Source: Ureibacillus aquaedulcis (GTDB lineage: Bacteria; Bacillota; Bacilli; Bacillales_A; Planococcaceae). From it: a DNA stretch of 64,000 bases. Below, one piece after another: positions 8,384-16,396 of the stretch. Numbering within the stretch: position 1 is the first letter of the stretch; the number at the start of each line of letters is the position of its first letter. The position numbers and the translations under genes are program-made. The notes under the pieces are model-generated. The model did no database searches, had not been told where the DNA came from, and was given only the letters and a program-made list of their open reading frames with translations. Where the stretch lies: positions 62,001-126,000 of the forward strand of contig NZ_JAUHTQ010000006.1 in the NCBI RefSeq assembly GCF_030418165.1, in the 5' to 3' direction.

Positions 8384-10131
8384 AATCCAATATCTCCTTG
8401 CTGTTCATATTCCCAAAATTGAAGGAATTCGACTAGTTCCTCCATCGGAACCGGTTTACTATAATAATAACCTTGTATAAAATCACAACCCATTTCGTTT
8501 AGATAGTTGAGTTGCTGCAAGCTTTCCACTCCTTCGGCAACAACTTGCATATTTAGCCGATGAGCCATTTTTATAATTGCATCCACAACCGCTTGCTTGT
8601 CTGCAAGGCTTACAATATGCTGAATAAAACTTTTATCTATTTTTAAGTAATCTACCGGAAATCGCACTAAATAGCTGAGCGAAGAGTAGCCTGTACCAAA
8701 ATCATCTATTGATAATTTAAAGCCCAATTGCTTTAAGCGTACTAGCTTGCTTATTGTATCTTGATCACTATTCATGACTGTTCTTTCCGTTACTTCGATT
8801 TCAAAGTTTTGAGCAGATGTATTATTTTTCTCCAAAATCCTTTGGATCGATTCTAGAAAATTCGATTGCTGAAAATGGATACTCGATATATTGATTGAAA
8901 TCGGTAATTTCGAATATCCTGCCTTTCTTAAATTCACCAATTCCTCACAGGCTTTTTCCAGGATGATTTCACTTATTGGAATTATCAGCCCTGTTTCCTC
9001 GGCATATGGAATAAACTCGGCAGGTGAAACAAACCCTAATTTCTCGCTGTTCCATCTAACCAATGCTTCTAATCCGACAACTTTGTTAAGTTTGACATCT
9101 ACTTTTGGTTGGAAATACAATACAAAATCCCGGTGTTCAATAGCCTTCCTCAATTCAGAATCCAATAGAATGAGTCGGTTCGCATCTGTATTTAATTCGT
9201 CAAAGTAAAAGGAGAAAGAGCTTTTTCCTGACTGTTTAACATAATACATTGCCCTATCCGCCCTGTTCAAAAGATCTTCTGTTGTATTCCCATCATGCGG
9301 ATAAATACTAATTCCTATACTTGTAGACACGAAAATTTCCTGATTATTTACTTTAACCGGTTTCTCGATTGCTCTTATGATTTCATCTGCAAATTGGGCA
9401 GCTTCACGAGGGTGGCGAATGTTTGTCAGTGTCAGAACAAATTCATCTCCTCCATACCTTGCAACGATATCTTTGGCTCTTAATAATTTTTTTAAACGGT
9501 TAGCAACTTCGACCAACAATAAATCCCCAAATTCATGACCCAATGTATCATTTACTTGTTTGAATCGATCTAGATCCAAGAAGAAAATTGCATGCTGCGA
9601 AATTCCATTTTTTGAGCCTTCGTTTAACAATGTTTCCATTTTTTCCAGGTAGCTAAAACGGTTATTTACTTCTGTTAACGAGTCTTTGAGAGCTCTCTCT
9701 TCCAATTGCTCTTCTACCCTTTTTCGTTCGGATAAATCTGTGAATATACCGCAATAATTCGTTAAATTGCCTTCATGATTTTTTATTTCTATAATTGATA
9801 GCCATTCAGGATAAATTTCTCCGGATTTTCTTTTATTCCAAATTTCTCCTTGCCAATTCCCGTTCTTTCTGATGTTTACCCACATCTCAGAATAGAATTG
9901 ACGATTATGTACGCCCGATCGTAAAACTTTTGGTCCTTTCCCAACGACCTCATCCCTTTTATAGCCAGTTACATTTTCAAACGCACTATTAACAAACAAA
10001 ATAGTCATCTTGTCATCGGTTACCATAATGCCTTCATTAATGTTTTCAAATACTGTTAGCAGTAAACTTGTTGTTTGAAGTAGATTTCCATTTTGTTGGT
10101 ATAATTCTAAGTTATTAAATATTTCCCTCAT
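8380..10131 (-). CDS. PAS-GGDEF-EAL protein (c-di-GMP turnover)
   Basis: A 583-residue soluble signalling enzyme. A PAS domain (about 20-135, ending in the PAC-like YCGIFTDLSERK) senses a cytoplasmic cue. The diguanylate cyclase domain has RYGGDEF (GGDEF 227-231) and a product-inhibition I-site RAKD (218-221) exactly five residues upstream. The EAL domain keeps GLEALVRW, DDFGTGYSSL and KIDKSFI, so both cyclase and phosphodiesterase may be active. A GTG at 10149 is possible, but ATG at 10131 has GGGAG at better spacing. It sits between rnpB and ypsC, where B. subtilis has no such gene, and overlaps ypsC by 4 nt. No transmembrane segment is evident. Confidence 0.92.
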   Translation of the reverse strand: MREIFNNLELYQQNGNLLQTTSLLLTVFENINEGIMVTDDKMTILFVNSAFENVTGYKRDEVVGKGPKVLRSGVHNRQFYSEMWVNIRKNGNWQGEIWNKRKSGEIYPEWLSIIEIKNHEGNLTNYCGIFTDLSERKRVEEQLEERALKDSLTEVNNRFSYLEKMETLLNEGSKNGISQHAIFFLDLDRFKQVNDTLGHEFGDLLLVEVANRLKKLLRAKDIVARYGGDEFVLTLTNIRHPREAAQFADEIIRAIEKPVKVNNQEIFVSTSIGISIYPHDGNTTEDLLNRADRAMYYVKQSGKSSFSFYFDELNTDANRLILLDSELRKAIEHRDFVLYFQPKVDVKLNKVVGLEALVRWNSEKLGFVSPAEFIPYAEETGLIIPISEIILEKACEELVNLRKAGYSKLPISINISSIHFQQSNFLESIQRILEKNNTSAQNFEIEVTERTVMNSDQDTISKLVRLKQLGFKLSIDDFGTGYSSLSYLVRFPVDYLKIDKSFIQHIVSLADKQAVVDAIIKMAHRLNMQVVAEGVESLQQLNYLNEMGCDFIQGYYYSKPVPMEELVEFLQFWEYEQQGDIGL

Positions 10132-10230
10132 ATTGACGCTCCCATTCACTTAGAAACCTCGATTGACCCAAAGATGGCATTATCGATTCCTTTCTTTCAC
10201 GGGTACTAGACCTTAAGCTTGTCTTTTCCG

Positions 10231-10264
10231 CTAAAAGAAAAGCTCTCCAATTTGAATGGAGAGC
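10231..10264 (-). terminator. terminator between rnpB and the GGDEF-EAL gene
   Basis: Minus-strand GCTCTCCA/TGGAGAGC stem (10257-10264 / 10242-10249) with a 7-nt loop, then TTTTCTTTT. It follows RNase P RNA by about 110 nt and precedes the PAS-GGDEF-EAL gene, which must therefore have its own promoter or rely on read-through. Confidence 0.85.
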
Positions 10265-10374
10265 CTCTTATGTGACATGCATTACTTTTAGTTTGTGTAA
10301 ATTGATGAATCCACCTACAACAGGGAGTTAAACCTATTAGTAAGAATGATTCATGCATGAGTAATAATATTAAA

Positions 10375-10776
10375 ATCATAGAAATTCATAAGCCATGTTT
10401 TGTTCCCGGGTACTCAAACGGCGATTAGCCTCGTACGAATCGGGTAGTAATCATCTATCTACGAGAAATTACTTCTCGTCCCTCCATCCGTTCAATTCCT
10501 TTTGGAGAGTGCCCCTACCATAATTTGGGTTTCTCACTCGTGGGGTTTACCTCGTTCCACCTTTATGGTTTCCCATAAAGCTCCGTCACTGTGGCACTTT
10601 CAGGAAGTGTCAACCATATCGAAAACGACTTAGGTCTTCCTTCCGCCGTCAAGGTAATTACCTTGCCTTACCTTATTTTTTCAGTAAGCACGAACACTAC
10701 GGTCATCTCAGAACCGTGCGAGCATGGACTTTCCTCTACAATAATATTGCAGCGATTACTCGAATTTGACTATGAT
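10375..10776 (-). ncRNA. rnpB: RNase P RNA, Bacillus (B) type
   Basis: The catalytic RNA of ribonuclease P, which removes 5' leaders from pre-tRNA. The minus strand carries the 5' conserved block GAGGAAAGTCCATGCTCGC (10718-10736), the conserved ATAGATGATTAC region, and AGTGCCACAGTGACG, and ends with AACAAAACATGGCTTA. The ends were set by the P1 helix: ATCATAG..AAATTC at the 5' end pairs with GAATTTCTATGAT at the 3' end. The resulting 402 nt matches the B. subtilis RNA (401 nt). Location between gpsB and ypsC is the usual Bacillales one. Exact ends are accurate to a few nucleotides. Confidence 0.97.
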
Positions 10777-10783
10777 AGAGTAT

Positions 10784-10812
10784 ACTATACTAAAAAATCA
10801 TCAAAAAGACAA
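10784..10812 (-). promoter_or_regulatory. rnpB promoter
   Basis: TTGTCT (10807-10812), 17-bp spacer, TATAGT (10784-10789) on the minus strand. This places the start site about 7 nt downstream, matching the predicted rnpB 5' end. Confidence 0.75.
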
Positions 10813-10886
10813 CAATCGATTAGCATTTGGCATAAATTCGTCATAATTATAAAGGCAAGTACTGCTAACCTTACTAGATTTAGAAG

Positions 10887-11186
10887 TTATTCGAACAGTT
10901 TGCTTCCAAATACATGCTTTTCTAAATTTGAAAGACGCTTTAAAATATCAAAGTTAGTATTTCCTACTGTTGGAGGGGATACTTGTGGGCGTCTTGTTGT
11001 ATTATTTTCAAGTTCTTCTTTTAATTGCTTGTTTTCAGCTCGCAATTCTTCGACAATTTTCTCAAAAGTATCATAATCTTCCATAATTTGATCTAAAAAC
11101 TGATCTACTTGGTCAACACTGTAACCTTTCATCGCCTTTTTAAATTCTTTTTCCAAAATGATTTTTGAATTTAATTTAATTTCCAT
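10887..11186 (-). CDS. gpsB: cell division regulator GpsB (DivIVA-like)
   Basis: A 99-residue cytoplasmic coiled-coil protein. The N-terminal domain (KIILEKEFKKAMKGYSVDQVDQFLD) is the lipid/PBP-binding DivIVA-like fold. It is followed by a coiled coil (about 38-68), a variable linker rich in N/T/P, and a short C-terminal trimerisation helix (FDILKRLSNLEKHVFG). GpsB shuttles PBP1 between septum and lateral wall and links with PonA, also encoded in this window. The length and position next to rnpB match B. subtilis GpsB (98 residues). Confidence 0.95.
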   Translation of the reverse strand: MEIKLNSKIILEKEFKKAMKGYSVDQVDQFLDQIMEDYDTFEKIVEELRAENKQLKEELENNTTRRPQVSPPTVGNTNFDILKRLSNLEKHVFGSKLFE

Positions 11187-11464
11187 TCACATCGCCCTTC
11201 CATGCCATACGGTACATATTTCAATTATATCATAGACTGTTGCAAAAGGGATTGAAAGTAACCAATTTTAGAGAACTTAGCTATCGGAATTAATAAGATA
11301 ACGCATTAGCCTATATCGTTGTATCTTGATGCCAAATTAAGCCTTCTCCCTTGACGCTAATCGACACAAACACACTTTTGTTGTCTAATCATGCGCTTGC
11401 CCGGGAAATTAATTTTTAAATATTCTGGAAATATTCCGATTCCTCTTTGGTCAACTTCCCTAAT
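11187..11464. promoter_or_regulatory. gpsB-mrfB intergenic region with gpsB promoter
   Basis: A 278-bp gap. On the minus strand an extended -10 (TGATATAAT; TATAAT box 11224-11229) lies about 38 bp upstream of gpsB. No clear -35 or mrfB terminator is visible; only a weak GGAATATTTCC palindrome follows mrfB. Confidence 0.45.
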
Positions 11465-12715
11465 TTATCTCTTGATCAGTTTCATTTCAATCCTTTGAAG
11501 TCTTTTTAACCACTTGCCAGATAACTTTTCTGTTTGCTCTTTTTTCAAAAAGATATTGTTATTGATTAGGTTTATCCCTTGGTTTGTATAGTATATTGCT
11601 TTTTCATAGTCTTTAAATTGATGTTCATAAACTATTGCCAACTGCTCCAATGCTTTTAGTTTTTCTCGATTATCTATAAAAAATAAGGCTTTTTCAAAAG
11701 AATTTGCCGCTTCGGCAAATAGGCCATTTCTTTTTTGCTGCAACGCTAAATAATAGTGTGCCAATCCTGTATCAGCCTTATCAAAATTGTTTGTAACGGT
11801 AGATAATACATCCTGACTTTGATCACCATGCTTTAAATCTCCAAACCATTTCCCAATGTTCGTATACGTCGTAGCCGATTCGTATAATTCACGCTCAAGC
11901 AATAGATTGGTAGAGTGGATATAGAGTGTTACTAATGAAAGGAGATCCCATTCATTATGGTGGAGCACTTTCATTAATGCTTCAGCATTTCCACTTTTAA
12001 CGGCATCCGTATAAATAATTGGTGCCAAAAATCCTGGTATATCACCCTGTCTTTTAAACCCGAGCTTTTCTTCTTCCACCTTTGTTAATTTCATTCTATC
12101 CAAATTATTTTTCCATATTCGTTTTGAACTATGTAATAAGTCAATTTGTTTTTGAGAGCGCAATTTAGGCAGGATGTGTTGATTTAATGTCCACCTTGTT
12201 TCCAATTGTGGCCAGTCAAAGCTTTTTCCATTATAGCTGACAACCGTTCTGCTATGCTGCCAAAACCTCGATTCAAATAAAAAGGCTGCTTCATTGGCTG
12301 GATCCGCCAATACATACTGGGTTAAAACAAAACGGTCGTCAAATGCTTCGAGCAGGCCCAATAAAAATATATTCGTTCCAACACCTTTTAAGCCGGTTGT
12401 TTCCGTATCGAAAAAGACAATCGATTCCTCGAAATCTACTGCATACGGATGCTCGATCGTCGTATTTTGCCACTTCTCTATCGCATCATACAAAGACCCC
12501 AATTGGTACGATCCATGCTGATGATGGAGTGGATAAGTCACCTCACGTTTAAATAGAACACCGAGATCATTCTCTATGACTGTTAATCCCGTACTTTCCC
12601 ATTGTTCCATATAAAATGGTTTCTCCGGTAGCAGGAATGCAGGCTTTTCTTTTGGCTGTTCTTTCTTTTTGCCAAGTTTTTGTTTTAATTGCAGCATTTT
12701 ATTTTCGTACGACAT
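11465..12715 (-). CDS. mrfB: 3'-5' exonuclease with TPR region, mitomycin repair factor B
   Basis: A 416-residue protein of the YprB family. An RNase H-like exonuclease domain (about 95-275) starts with the metal-binding motif FFDTETTG and continues through VVSYNGKSFDWPQL and HHNEWDLLSLV, the DEDDh-type acidic residues. The C-terminal third (about 280-400) is TPR-like. In B. subtilis MrfB works with the helicase MrfA to repair mitomycin C adducts independently of UvrABC. Here it lies 6 nt downstream of mrfA, the same operon arrangement. The start follows GGGTGAT. Confidence 0.87.
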   Translation of the reverse strand: MSYENKMLQLKQKLGKKKEQPKEKPAFLLPEKPFYMEQWESTGLTVIENDLGVLFKREVTYPLHHQHGSYQLGSLYDAIEKWQNTTIEHPYAVDFEESIVFFDTETTGLKGVGTNIFLLGLLEAFDDRFVLTQYVLADPANEAAFLFESRFWQHSRTVVSYNGKSFDWPQLETRWTLNQHILPKLRSQKQIDLLHSSKRIWKNNLDRMKLTKVEEEKLGFKRQGDIPGFLAPIIYTDAVKSGNAEALMKVLHHNEWDLLSLVTLYIHSTNLLLERELYESATTYTNIGKWFGDLKHGDQSQDVLSTVTNNFDKADTGLAHYYLALQQKRNGLFAEAANSFEKALFFIDNREKLKALEQLAIVYEHQFKDYEKAIYYTNQGINLINNNIFLKKEQTEKLSGKWLKRLQRIEMKLIKR

Positions 12716-12721
12716 GGGAGA

Positions 12722-14998
12722 TCACCCTATTTCATTCAATAAAATTGAAAGCACCTTGATTACTTTATCTTTGCTTTCATTCAAACTATCTTGTGCACCA
12801 ATACAAGATGGGCAACCGCTTTTACACGGGCAATTTTGTACATGTCCAATCGTTTCTTCCAAAATTGGCCCTAAAATATCATATACTCTTTCTGATAATC
12901 CAATGCCTCCAGGATAACTATCATAGATAAAGAGAGTCGGTTTATCATTATGCGTGGATTTTACTTGCGGCACCACTGACAAATCACTTCTGTCACATTG
13001 AATATACAATGGAATAAATGAACCAATCGCATAGGCAGCACCTGTTAGTGCATCGGTCAACATCTCCTCCGACCAGTTTTCGGGCAAGTTAAAGGACATC
13101 CACGTAGCATTTGTATGCATTTCAAGAGGTGGAATATGTATTTTGCCAGAGCCAATATTATCATGAGTTTGAAAACGGATTTTCTTGAAGATTGTTGGAA
13201 TTGCCAGGAGGCTTATATCCCCATAGCTGACGGTTGCGGAGTTGTAAGCCGCACTTTTGTCTTCATTTAGTATTTTTAATTCTACTGCTAGATTCGCATC
13301 TGTAAAATAGTCAACATCTACTTCCCGTACATATGCCTTTTTCTCTTCCCAATCCAATAATTCTACTTGAAATTGCGTTCCCTGGTGAAGATAAATTGCC
13401 TCTTCATGCAAAAGTGTCATGGCGCTGTACGTATCCATTTCACCAATGACTTTCGTTCCAGCCGGAATCGTCTGATCTATAATGACAACATTTTCCTGCG
13501 CAGCTGAACGTAGACTGATTTCATGTGCAGGAAAACGTTCACTCATCCAATACCAAGTTGAACTTGTCTTGACGAGCACACCTTCATCCTGCAAAAACTC
13601 AAGCAGTTCCTGTACCTCAAATTCCCCATAAGTATCTGACGCGGAAAAGGGCAATTCGAAGGCTGCACATTTCAAATGGTCCATTAAAATCAGGATATTT
13701 TCCGGGTTGATCAATGCTTCTTCCGGTGAACTACCCAATAAATAGGTTGGATGATTCACAACATATTGATCCAGTGCTGTTGAGTTTGCTACATATATAA
13801 TCAATGCCGAGTCCTGTCTTCTCCCTGCTCGCCCAGCCTGTTGCCATGCACTCGCAATATTGCCCGGGTAACCTGTCATGATACATGCTTGCAATTGTCC
13901 GATATCTACACCTAACTCTAAGGCATTTGTACTGACCACAACTTGTATCGTTCCATCACGCAAACCTTTTTCGATTTTACGCCGTTCTGTTGGCAGGTAG
14001 CCCCCTCTGTATCCCCGGATCGATTCATCCTGGATTTTGTTTTTTGTGAGGCTTTTTAAGTAGGTGACGAGCATTTCAACTCGCACACGTGATTTTGCAA
14101 AGACAATCGTTTGAATCCCGGCTTCAAATAAGCGGGTAGCCAAATCTCGAACTTCCAAGATACTGCTCCGCCTTACGCCAAAAGTCGGGTGCACAATGGG
14201 CGGATTATAAAATAGAAACGTTTTTTTGCCTACGGGCGCACCGGAATCCGCAATCAGCTCATGCTGTGTATTTGTTAACTTTTCTGCCAGTTCTTTTGGA
14301 TTTTTGATCGTTGCGGAAGTACAAATAAAAATTGGATTACTTCCATAAAAAGCGCAAATTCTTTTAAGCCTGCGAATTACGTGTGAAACGTGGCTTCCAA
14401 AAACTCCCTTATATGTATGCAATTCATCTATTACGATATACTTCAAGTTTTCAAAAAGTGATACCCACTTTGTATGATGCGGCAATATCCCCGAATGCAG
14501 CATATCAGGATTTGTCATGACAATATGCCCTGCTTTTCTAATTTTTTGCCGGATGGCAGGTGCTGTATCTCCATCATAGGTATAGCTTAGAATTTCTTCC
14601 TCCATATCCTCAATTAGCTCATTTATATCCGATTTCTGGTCTTGGGCAAGTGCTTTTGTAGGGAAAAGATAGATTGCTCTACTCGACTTATCTTCCAGAA
14701 TCTTTTGCAAAACAGGCAAATGATAGCAAAGTGATTTCCCCGAAGCAGTAGGTGTCACAGCTGTAAAGGATTTACCGTCAAGCGCTAAATCAAATGCTTC
14801 TCTTTGATGTGTATACAGCTGTTCGATCCCTCTTGACTCTAAAGCTTTTTTTATGGAAGGATGCAGTTCTTTGGGAAATGACGCATATTTGGCAGGTCTT
14901 GCTTCCAATGTGTGCCAATGCAATATATTTTGTTTTAGTTCTTCATCAAACCGCCATTCAGTAAGCAGATCATCAATCGATCGTTTTTTATTGAACAT
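12722..14998 (-). CDS. mrfA: DEAD/DEAH-family helicase with DUF1998 zinc domain, mitomycin repair factor A
   Basis: A roughly 758-residue SF2 DNA helicase (YprA family). Counting from the in-frame GTG at 15010, Walker A TPTASGKS is at 86-93 and the DEAH-type box DELH at 195-198. Motif VI is QQAGRAGRRQDSAL. The C-terminal DUF1998 domain carries CPCKSGCPSCIG, which with an upstream Cys binds zinc. The MrfA family unwinds DNA 3'-5' and acts with MrfB in mitomycin lesion repair. I prefer ATG at 14998 because the AGGAGG site abuts the GTG; spacing to the ATG is long (11 nt), so the start is uncertain by four codons. It overlaps yppE slightly. Confidence 0.9.
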   Translation of the reverse strand: MFNKKRSIDDLLTEWRFDEELKQNILHWHTLEARPAKYASFPKELHPSIKKALESRGIEQLYTHQREAFDLALDGKSFTAVTPTASGKSLCYHLPVLQKILEDKSSRAIYLFPTKALAQDQKSDINELIEDMEEEILSYTYDGDTAPAIRQKIRKAGHIVMTNPDMLHSGILPHHTKWVSLFENLKYIVIDELHTYKGVFGSHVSHVIRRLKRICAFYGSNPIFICTSATIKNPKELAEKLTNTQHELIADSGAPVGKKTFLFYNPPIVHPTFGVRRSSILEVRDLATRLFEAGIQTIVFAKSRVRVEMLVTYLKSLTKNKIQDESIRGYRGGYLPTERRKIEKGLRDGTIQVVVSTNALELGVDIGQLQACIMTGYPGNIASAWQQAGRAGRRQDSALIIYVANSTALDQYVVNHPTYLLGSSPEEALINPENILILMDHLKCAAFELPFSASDTYGEFEVQELLEFLQDEGVLVKTSSTWYWMSERFPAHEISLRSAAQENVVIIDQTIPAGTKVIGEMDTYSAMTLLHEEAIYLHQGTQFQVELLDWEEKKAYVREVDVDYFTDANLAVELKILNEDKSAAYNSATVSYGDISLLAIPTIFKKIRFQTHDNIGSGKIHIPPLEMHTNATWMSFNLPENWSEEMLTDALTGAAYAIGSFIPLYIQCDRSDLSVVPQVKSTHNDKPTLFIYDSYPGGIGLSERVYDILGPILEETIGHVQNCPCKSGCPSCIGAQDSLNESKDKVIKVLSILLNEIG

Positions 14999-15359
14999 CC
15001 GCTTCTTCACCCTCCTCTAAATATCTTAAAAAGAAAGATAGTGTGTAATGCACGGATTGAACGGATTGAATAAAGCGTTTTTTACTTGTTTCCTTATAAA
15101 ACGATTGCACGACAAATTGATTCATCGCATCCACAACGTTTTGAATTTGGGATTTATGCATATATTTTGGATTATTTTCTTGTATCCATTTTAACGCACT
15201 TTGTTGCCAATCTATTAAAACGGATTGATAGTAATCCGCATGTGGTTTCACTTCTTCAAAAAATTGAGGTGTTGCGTCGAGTTCACGCTGTTTAAAAAAG
15301 CGACTAATCGACGCATCACACTCATTTAATAATTGCTTTGATAGTTCTATTAGTTGCAT
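14988..15359 (-). CDS. yppE: YppE-like protein (DUF1798)
   Basis: A 123-residue helical cytoplasmic protein matching the YppE/DUF1798 family, which folds as a four-helix bundle of unknown function. It starts at ATG behind AGAGGT. Its 3' end overlaps the start of mrfA, so the two are probably co-translated. The same neighbours occur in B. subtilis. No catalytic motif is visible. Confidence 0.75.
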   Translation of the reverse strand: MQLIELSKQLLNECDASISRFFKQRELDATPQFFEEVKPHADYYQSVLIDWQQSALKWIQENNPKYMHKSQIQNVVDAMNQFVVQSFYKETSKKRFIQSVQSVHYTLSFFLRYLEEGEEADVQ

Positions 15360-15378
15360 TTTAGTACCTCTTAAAAGT

Positions 15379-15606
15379 TTATATTTCTTCTTTTAATTGT
15401 ACCAAAAATTCATTGTTAACACTAGTAATAGGGGAACAGGCATTCTTTACATGAAACTGCTTTTCTGCTAAGCTTACTTTTTGATAAGTAGTTCCTAGTT
15501 GAGAAAAAATTTGGTTGTGAATTTGAGATCTTTCATTGTCAATTTTCGCAGTCATTATTTGATCTATACACTCAAGTTGTGAAATAAGCATTTGAATTCG
15601 ATGCAT
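15379..15606 (-). CDS. small hypothetical protein
   Basis: A 75-residue protein starting at ATG 15606 (MHRIQMLISQLECID). The start is set by AAAGGAGG seven nucleotides upstream; an earlier in-frame ATG at 15612 abuts this site and is unlikely. The sequence is helical with one conserved-looking Cys and no membrane segment. It lies just upstream of yppE and divergent from recU, roughly where B. subtilis has small ypp genes, but I cannot assign it to one. Confidence 0.6.
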   Translation of the reverse strand: MHRIQMLISQLECIDQIMTAKIDNERSQIHNQIFSQLGTTYQKVSLAEKQFHVKNACSPITSVNNEFLVQLKEEI

Positions 15607-15755
15607 GGTCATTCCTCCTTTAGGAGTTTAAATTCCTTGCAGCCATTCAAATCCCTTCCAACATGCCAAAACTAGACAAAGGTTGCTAAAACAACAAAAT
15701 TTTCGATATGTTATGTTAAAAGTGGGTATTACTTTAAGAAGGAGTGTTTTTTTCG

Positions 15756-16370
15756 ATGATTCATTATCCAAATGGCAAACCATACAAGCCCAGTGAGCCG
15801 CCAAAGACAAAAACTACTTCAAAGAAAAAAGATTTCTCCTTTAGCAATCGAGGAAAAACACTTGAAGAAGAAATTAACGAAACAAACACTTACTATCTAA
15901 ATCAACAAATTGCAATTATTCATAAGAAACCTGTTCCGGTGCAAATCGTCAAAGTAGAGTATCCATCAAGGAGCGCAGCAGTTATTCGAGAAGCATACTT
16001 CCGTACACCTTCGACTACTGATTTTAATGGTGTTTGGAATGGATACTATATTGACTTTGAGGCAAAGGAAACAGAAAGCAAAACCTCCTTCCCATTAAAA
16101 AATGTCCACCAGCATCAAGTAAACCATATGAAAGAAGTGACAAATCAAAAAGGAATCGCATTTACGGTAGTCAAATTTACAACTTTGGACCGTTATTTCA
16201 TTGTACCTTTCACCGTTTTGCATGAAGCTTGGCTAGAGATGGAAAATGGCGGCAGAAAATCGATTCCATTAAGCGTATTTGAATCAAAAACCATTGAAAT
16301 CAAACCCGGTTACAATCCTAGGATTGACTACATAACCGCAATAAAAAATATGATCACAAACGATAATTAA
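15756..16370 (+). CDS. recU: Holliday junction resolvase RecU
   Basis: A 204-residue structure-specific nuclease that cleaves four-way junctions during recombination and segregation in Gram-positives. After a disordered N-terminal tail rich in K/P/S come NRGKTLEEEIN, DFNGVWNGYYIDFEAKE (the D and E-x-K nuclease triad) and the family C-terminus. ATG 15756 is preferred over the in-frame GTG at 15744, which is inside the AAGGAG site. It is divergent from the yppE-mrfAB operon and 26 nt upstream of ponA, the classical recU-ponA (prfA-ponA) operon. Confidence 0.95.
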   Translation: MIHYPNGKPYKPSEPPKTKTTSKKKDFSFSNRGKTLEEEINETNTYYLNQQIAIIHKKPVPVQIVKVEYPSRSAAVIREAYFRTPSTTDFNGVWNGYYIDFEAKETESKTSFPLKNVHQHQVNHMKEVTNQKGIAFTVVKFTTLDRYFIVPFTVLHEAWLEMENGGRKSIPLSVFESKTIEIKPGYNPRIDYITAIKNMITNDN

Positions 16371-16396
16371 TTGTTTGCTAAAGTGAGGAGATTAAT

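Noticed and set aside
10591-11076. 161-codon plus-strand open frame
   Set aside because: It is antisense to RNase P RNA and gpsB and has no family resemblance; the RNA and gpsB explain the region.
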